From NCBI RefSeq assembly GCF_047124445.1, contig NZ_CP138921.1:4092001-4156000 (forward strand): a stretch of DNA of 64,000 nt, written 5' to 3'. The position numbers and the translations under genes are program-made. The notes beneath the pieces were generated by a model, which did no database searches, was not told the DNA's origin, and saw nothing but the letters and a program-made list of their open reading frames with translations. Below are positions 59,562 through 64,000 of the stretch, one piece after another. Position 1 is the stretch's first letter. Every line of letters starts with the position of its first letter. Source of the stretch: Shimia sp047124445. GTDB lineage: Bacteria > Pseudomonadota > Alphaproteobacteria > Rhodobacterales > Rhodobacteraceae.

Positions 59562-60751
59562 GGCCTGCTGCGTTCTGGCAAGCACCGTACCGTCCGCTGT
59601 TCACCGCAGCAGGCGTTTGGGCTGTGTTCTGTCTGGCATGGTGGCCTCTTGGCACGTCTTTTGGAGTGCCATCTCCTGCCATGTCCCCGCCTGTGCTCTG
59701 GCACATTCACGAATTGTTTTTTGGATTCGCCACTGCAGCGGTTGGCGGCTACCTGCTGACTGCCATGCCCAACTGGATTGGCAAAGATCCGGAGCAGGGC
59801 GCGGTGCTACAGCTGATACTGTTCACCTGGATCGCAGCGCGGCTGGCGATGGCCGTGTTTGATTATGTGCCGTTACCCATCCTGCTGCCTCTAAACCTCG
59901 CCTATTTGCTACTTTTGGCGGCGCTCATGTCCTGCCGCCTGCTTGCCGCAAAAGCCTATGCCAAGTTTGGGTTTGTTGTCGGATTGCTGGCCTTGGCAGG
60001 TATGCAAAGCCGGTTTCTCCTCCTCGCAAAATCCGGCGACGTGGCGGGCTGTATCGCCTTGACCCAGATCCTGCTGCTTGGCTTCGCCGTCCTGCTCACT
60101 TTTGTTGGCGCGCGTATGATTCCGGCGTTCACCCAAAGCTGGCACCTGGTCATCAATTGGACAGGCCCAGCCGTACAACTCCGACCGCACATCCGCCAAT
60201 GCGCGCTTCTGGCTTCGGTGATCGGTTCTGTTGCGACAGTTTTCGATCTTCGCTCGCTGACCACGACTGCCCTCGTGGTGGCGTCTTTCTGCACGCTGTA
60301 TACGGCCCTTGGCTGGCGCAGTGTCTCGACATGGCGCAATCCGCTGCTTGCAGGGCTTCATGTCGCCTACCTCTGGCTGCCCCTTTGTCTTGCCGCCCTC
60401 GCACTCACAGAGCTCTTCCCCGCCCTCTATCCCGCCGGGGCCGCCAAACACGCGCTTACCATTGGCGCGGTTTCTGGCCTCATTCTCACCGTAGCAGGCC
60501 GCGCAGGGTGCCACACGCCCTCGGGCCAGCTCAAGGCGCCAACGTCTCTTGTCTTCGCTATGCTTAGCCTCTGGTGGTCCACCGCCCTGCGTCTAATCGC
60601 GCCGGTAACCTCAAACGAAGCCATATGGCTCAACGGCGCGGCGCTCCTCTGGTGCGCCGCGTGGATTGCTTTCCTGATCACTTTGCGGCCAAGTCTCATT
60701 GGCCCGCCCGTGCGCCCCGTGCTCAGTGGCAAAAAGGCGCAAAAAGCCTAG
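59558..60751 (+). CDS. nnrS: NnrS family haem-copper membrane protein
   Basis: A 397-residue protein with about twelve membrane helices. The conserved LWHIHELFFGFATAAVGGYL with paired histidines and glutamate near residues 47-66, and TAMPNWIGK just after it, identify NnrS. Family members are linked to nitric oxide metabolism and are often controlled by NNR/FNR-type regulators. Translational coupling to ubiV (GTG at 59558) places it in the oxygen-limited ubiquinone operon. Its 3' end overlaps the convergent alkB gene by four bases. Confidence 0.9.
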   Translation: MRPAAFWQAPYRPLFTAAGVWAVFCLAWWPLGTSFGVPSPAMSPPVLWHIHELFFGFATAAVGGYLLTAMPNWIGKDPEQGAVLQLILFTWIAARLAMAVFDYVPLPILLPLNLAYLLLLAALMSCRLLAAKAYAKFGFVVGLLALAGMQSRFLLLAKSGDVAGCIALTQILLLGFAVLLTFVGARMIPAFTQSWHLVINWTGPAVQLRPHIRQCALLASVIGSVATVFDLRSLTTTALVVASFCTLYTALGWRSVSTWRNPLLAGLHVAYLWLPLCLAALALTELFPALYPAGAAKHALTIGAVSGLILTVAGRAGCHTPSGQLKAPTSLVFAMLSLWWSTALRLIAPVTSNEAIWLNGAALLWCAAWIAFLITLRPSLIGPPVRPVLSGKKAQKA

Positions 60752-61893
60752 CGAGATGATGGGTCCGGGTGAGACAGCGCCTTATACGGCCCCCAGTCAT
60801 CTATTTCGGGATAAAACTGCCGTCGCCAGGCCCGCACGCGCGGATTGAACATGCGTCGCCACAGTGGTGGCACCATCGCCAGCACCGTCATTGGCGGATA
60901 GCCGGTGGGCAACATTGGCACTTCGCTTGCGTCATAGACCTGCAACAGCGGAAACCGCCGCATCGGGTGCACATGATGGTCCGCATGGCGCTGCAAATTG
61001 ATCAGCAGAGCGCCGGAGACCTGATGGGCTGAGTCCCAACTGTGATGGGGCTGAACTGGCTCATACGTGCCGTCTCCCAGGTATTTGCGCGTCAGCCCGT
61101 AATGCTCCACGTAGTTGGTCAATTCCAGCTGCCACACGGCCACAAAGGCCTGAAAGGCAAACAGCCCAACGCCAAACCAACCGCCGATAGCAAGGGCCGT
61201 CGCAAGAAACGCCAATTGCAAACCAAGGTATTTCCAGATCGGGTTGGACAGATGTGTTGGCGGTAGTCCTTTGCGCGCCAGCATGGCCTTCTCCGCGCGC
61301 CAGGCAGAGCCAAACCCGGTCAGCAGCACCCGCGCAAAGGCCCGATGGAAGCCTTCATTGTAGCGCGCGGTCACCGTGTCGCGGCCCGTGCCCACATAGG
61401 GGTGATGCACCAGCAAATGTTCGGTGCGGAAATGCCCATAGAGCACCAAAGCCATCAGCAAATCACCCAGATTGCGCTCTAGTTTGTTGGCTTTGTGAAA
61501 CAGCTCATGCGCGTAGACAATCCCCACGGTGCCGGTGGTCACGCCAATGCCAAACATGATCGCCAGTGCTTCCCACGCGCCATAGTTCGCGACCCGTGTT
61601 ACGTAATACAGCGCGCCAAACACCAGACTGAACTGGATCGGGAACCAGATTATGGTGAGCAGTCGAAACCAGAACAGTTCGCTGTCCGGCGTGGCTGGAT
61701 CCGGGTTACGTAAGTCCTGTCCCAGCACGACGTCCAATAGTGGCATCAAAACCCAGCCATAGGCCGGGATCAGCGCCACATACCAGCCGCCTTTGACCAC
61801 CGCCAAGATCACCAGCGGCACAAAGGTCAGTGTCAACCAATAGGGCCAGGCGCGCAGCCGTGTTTTGTCTTTTGGCAATGTGGTCTTAGTCAT
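60748..61893 (-). CDS. alkB: Alkane 1-monooxygenase AlkB
   Basis: A 381-residue integral-membrane di-iron enzyme with about six helices. The histidine boxes are complete: HELFHK (129-134), HLLVHHPYVGT (from 159) and QRHADHH (301-307), plus NYVEHYGL (260-267). AlkB adds oxygen to the terminal carbon of alkanes with electrons from rubredoxin; no rubredoxin gene is seen in this window. The start ATG at 61893 overlaps the end of the upstream P450 gene by 8 bp, so the two are co-translated. Confidence 0.93.
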   Translation of the reverse strand: MTKTTLPKDKTRLRAWPYWLTLTFVPLVILAVVKGGWYVALIPAYGWVLMPLLDVVLGQDLRNPDPATPDSELFWFRLLTIIWFPIQFSLVFGALYYVTRVANYGAWEALAIMFGIGVTTGTVGIVYAHELFHKANKLERNLGDLLMALVLYGHFRTEHLLVHHPYVGTGRDTVTARYNEGFHRAFARVLLTGFGSAWRAEKAMLARKGLPPTHLSNPIWKYLGLQLAFLATALAIGGWFGVGLFAFQAFVAVWQLELTNYVEHYGLTRKYLGDGTYEPVQPHHSWDSAHQVSGALLINLQRHADHHVHPMRRFPLLQVYDASEVPMLPTGYPPMTVLAMVPPLWRRMFNPRVRAWRRQFYPEIDDWGPYKALSHPDPSSR

Positions 61894-63316
61894 GTGGCTT
61901 GTCCTCTGTCGCGCCGCGTGGTGTCAAGCGCAGCCAGATCCCGTCTTTCGCCCGCACCGTCAGGTGCGCCACGGGAACGGCCGGTTTTTCTGTCACAATC
62001 TCAAAGCGGTATGCGCGCACCAGCATCGCCAGCAACAGCGGCCCTTCTGCCATGGCAAAGGCCGATCCTGGACACACCCGCTGTCCGGCGGAAAATGGAA
62101 TATAGGCTTTGCGCAAGCACGCCTTGCCATTGGGGGTGTCAAATCGGTCTGGGTCAAACGTATCCGGTCGCTCCCAAAGACGCTCATGCCGGTGTAAATG
62201 CCAGGGGCTCAAGATCACCTGTGAGCCCTGCTTTACAACGCGTTGGCGGAAGTGTTCCGGACAGGCGGCCTCCCTCACATACATCGGAACCGGCGGATAC
62301 AGCCGCATGGCCTCGCGAAATACGGACCGCGCCACGCGCAGTTTGGACAGGGCAGAGAAATAGATCTTGTCAGGCTGGATCACCGCTTGCGCTTCGGCGG
62401 CCACTTTGTCCTGCCACTCAGGATAGAGCGCCAGCAAATAGAGCGACCAGGACAGCGCCGCCGCAGAGGTCTCATGCCCGGCGAGAAAGAAAATGGCGAC
62501 CTGGTCAATCATCTCCTCGGTTTCAAACGTCAGACCCGTCTCCGGGTCCGGCGTGGTCATGATCTTTGTGGCCAGATCGTCCGGTGCCGTTCCCGCGTAA
62601 ATCTGTGCCGCGCGTTCTTTGGTCAATTGCCCAATCAGGTTGCGGATGGTGCGGGCGGTGGCTTTGGTCTTGCGCGAATGAAACCGCGGCACCCATTTGG
62701 GCATGGGCAACATCGCGGCGACATTGGCCAGTGGCTGCGCCGCTTGGTGGGATTTGAAGGTCTCAAAGGCTGCGCTGGCGATCTCATGCTCAATCGGCAC
62801 GGAAAACAGCGTGCGAAAGATCACATCCATGGCGACATGGCTGCAATGACCCTCCATCTCTATGGGCGTGCCATCGGCCAAAGGTTGGAGCCGGTCCACA
62901 AGCGCCACGCCACTGTCCCACATCGCCGGAAACACGCTGCGCAGCCGCCCGCCTTCAAAGGCGGGGTCAATGATCCGCCGTTGCCGCGCCCACAGGTCAC
63001 CGTTGGAGATAAAGATCGACTCGCCTAGCAGCGGTTTTAACCCTACGCGCATCCGCTCCGACTTCGGAAAATCCATCGGCCGTTGTTTAAGCACCAAATC
63101 CACCAAGTCGGGGTCATTGCATAGGTACGACCGAAAAAACGGGGTACGCATTTCGGCCATCCAGGCCCGGTATAAATGCGCTGGCTGCGCGGAGAGAATG
63201 TCCTGTCGAAACAGCTTCAGGTAAGCCCAGAGCGACACTTTGCCTTTGCGCGGTTCGGGCTTGGGCGGGCAAGGGCGCGGGGCCTCGTGGGATGTGTCAA
63301 ACACCAGCACTTCCAT
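61886..63316 (-). CDS. Cytochrome P450
   Basis: A 476-residue soluble P450. The ATG at 63316 (MEVLVFDTSHEAPRP) follows AGGAAAG and is preferred to an in-frame ATG at 63379, which lies on an FNR-like box. The I-helix is FFLAGHETSAAALS (279-284 for AGHETS), the K-helix is EAMR (335-338), and the haem-binding loop is PFSAGQRVCPGSA with Cys415. It is coupled to alkB, so chain hydroxylation of alkanes or fatty acids is likely; the CYP family cannot be assigned by eye. No ferredoxin or reductase gene is adjacent. Confidence 0.92.
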   Translation of the reverse strand: MEVLVFDTSHEAPRPCPPKPEPRKGKVSLWAYLKLFRQDILSAQPAHLYRAWMAEMRTPFFRSYLCNDPDLVDLVLKQRPMDFPKSERMRVGLKPLLGESIFISNGDLWARQRRIIDPAFEGGRLRSVFPAMWDSGVALVDRLQPLADGTPIEMEGHCSHVAMDVIFRTLFSVPIEHEIASAAFETFKSHQAAQPLANVAAMLPMPKWVPRFHSRKTKATARTIRNLIGQLTKERAAQIYAGTAPDDLATKIMTTPDPETGLTFETEEMIDQVAIFFLAGHETSAAALSWSLYLLALYPEWQDKVAAEAQAVIQPDKIYFSALSKLRVARSVFREAMRLYPPVPMYVREAACPEHFRQRVVKQGSQVILSPWHLHRHERLWERPDTFDPDRFDTPNGKACLRKAYIPFSAGQRVCPGSAFAMAEGPLLLAMLVRAYRFEIVTEKPAVPVAHLTVRAKDGIWLRLTPRGATEDKPHD

Positions 63317-63378
63317 CAACTTTCCTGCGCAAACAACGCGCGTTTGAATCCGATGTAGAGGCAAAAACAGAGCGGTCA

Positions 63379-63392
63379 TTGATTGTTGTCAA
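63379..63392. promoter_or_regulatory. FNR/Crp-like box between the P450 gene and a Crp/Fnr regulator
   Basis: TTGAT-N4-GTCAA matches the FNR consensus at nine of ten positions. It sits 77 bp before the regulator ATG and 63 bp before the preferred P450 start. It may serve autoregulation or the alkB-P450 operon. Confidence 0.5.
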
Positions 63393-63468
63393 AAAATCCG
63401 CGCCGGATTTGTGAGACAGCGTTTGTACTTGGCCGCGCCCTTCCCGTGGTCTTTGCAATGAGGATCTT

Positions 63469-64000
63469 ATGCGTTCAACGTCGTCTTCGTCTCACCCCTG
63501 TGGCCAATGCGCTTTCTTTGATCAAAGCGTGTGGCAGCCTGTGGGCAATGGTGCCATGTCGTTTCTCAACAGTGGCTTCACCCGCCGTGAGTTTCAGGAA
63601 GGGCAAGCGCTGTATCAGCAGGGCGATGAAAACCGCGGAGTGTTTTGTGTTTCTCGCGGTCTTTTTGCCATTCGCGCGCACAGCGAAGCTGGCAACACAA
63701 CCTTGCTCAAGCTGGCTTATCCCGGGGACATCATCGGCTTTCGCTCCTACCTCGCAAACGACCGTCACAAAACCGAAGCCCGAGCGCTTTTGCCCTCTCG
63801 GGTGTGCACGGTTGCCCATCGCAACGCCAACCGGTTGGTGCACAGTGATCCCAAAGTGTTGGCGCGCCTGACCGCGCGCTGTGTGGCGGAGATCGACACC
63901 GGGCGAGACCGTATCATTGATGCCGCCACCGAAAGCAACCAGACCCGACTGGCCCGTATTCTGGGCAAGTTGATGCAGGCCCATGGCACGCGTGATGGTG
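63469..64000 (+). CDS. Crp/Fnr family transcriptional regulator, C-terminus off the window
   Basis: 177 codons are present. ATG 63469 follows AGGA. The N-terminus has a CGQC pair (Cys11 and Cys14) but not the full cysteine set of oxygen-sensing FNR. A cNMP-type beta-roll follows (FQEGQALYQQGDENRGVFCV, LLKLAYPGDIIGFRSYL), then the long dimerisation helix (ARLTARCVAEIDTGRDRIID). The helix-turn-helix lies beyond the right edge. It may be a haem-, NO- or redox-responsive member. Nearby FNR-like boxes make it a candidate regulator of this region. Confidence 0.85.
   Translation, partial: MRSTSSSSHPCGQCAFFDQSVWQPVGNGAMSFLNSGFTRREFQEGQALYQQGDENRGVFCVSRGLFAIRAHSEAGNTTLLKLAYPGDIIGFRSYLANDRHKTEARALLPSRVCTVAHRNANRLVHSDPKVLARLTARCVAEIDTGRDRIIDAATESNQTRLARILGKLMQAHGTRDG

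Overview
The window looks like a chromosomal segment of a marine Rhodobacteraceae (Roseobacter-group) alphaproteobacterium. This rests on the rRNA operon (order 16S, tRNA-Ile, tRNA-Ala, 23S, 5S, tRNA-fMet, with an alphaproteobacterial 16S), the GC-rich coding style, many ATGA/GTGA start-stop overlaps, and the gene families present. No database search was possible. Product names come from motifs and family knowledge, and coordinates are read directly from the sequence.

Layout. 1-1417: a truncated PLP-dependent class V aminotransferase diverging from an Lrp/AsnC regulator. 1495-5951: an arsenic resistance operon (arsR, arsC, acr3, a GAPDH-like gene, arsJ) with an ArsR-type palindrome at its front and two copies of a small hairpin repeat inside it. 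5959-12012: an adenylate cyclase with TolB-like/TPR regions, an unknown Ala-rich protein, lepA and a small hypothetical. The unknown gene and lepA lie between two inverted copies of a ~140-bp dispersed element. 12214-13697: an AT-richer, translationally coupled pair of unknown genes, one soluble and one four-helix membrane protein. 13698-14923: a repeat- and hairpin-rich gap ending in a strong terminator. 14924-18712: rhodanese, a three-gene ACP/ketosynthase/dehydratase cassette, a secreted Cys protein and a DUF3307 membrane protein. 18843-23848: a very unusual 1037-residue ABC-exporter-like protein with an apparently dead nucleotide-binding domain and a C-terminal cNMP-binding domain, then a membrane-anchored alpha/beta-hydrolase.

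24135-30238 holds the rRNA operon with its promoter, tRNA-fMet and a terminator. The 3' remnant of a serine recombinase reads antisense into the tRNA-fMet gene. 31495-50160 is one giant gene (6221 codons) for a calcium-binding, type I-secreted RTX/VCBS adhesin. It is built from a 1911-bp tandem duplication, a ~1.03-kb duplication, twenty-one 309-bp repeats and five 288-bp RTX repeats. No type I secretion genes lie beside it.

50678-54735 encodes a Tat-exported molybdenum hydroxylase of the isoquinoline 1-oxidoreductase type (small and large subunits), a coupled SAM methyltransferase and an AraC regulator. 54898-60751 is a divergent cluster for oxygen-independent ubiquinone synthesis: ubiD-ubiX on one side and ubiT-ubiU-ubiV-nnrS on the other, around a perfect FNR-type palindrome. 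UbiU and UbiV both retain the four-cysteine Fe-S pattern. NnrS ties the cluster to nitric oxide and denitrification. 60748-63316 is an overlapping alkB-cytochrome P450 pair for alkane or fatty-chain hydroxylation. A second FNR-like box separates it from a truncated Crp/Fnr-family regulator at the right edge.

The strongest leads for something new are the two-gene membrane-effector-like cassette at 12214-13697, the pseudo-ABC/cNMP fusion, the covarying hairpin repeats around 13.8-14.0 kb, a conserved triple direct repeat seen twice upstream of unrelated genes, and the higher-order (three-unit) repeat structure of the adhesin.
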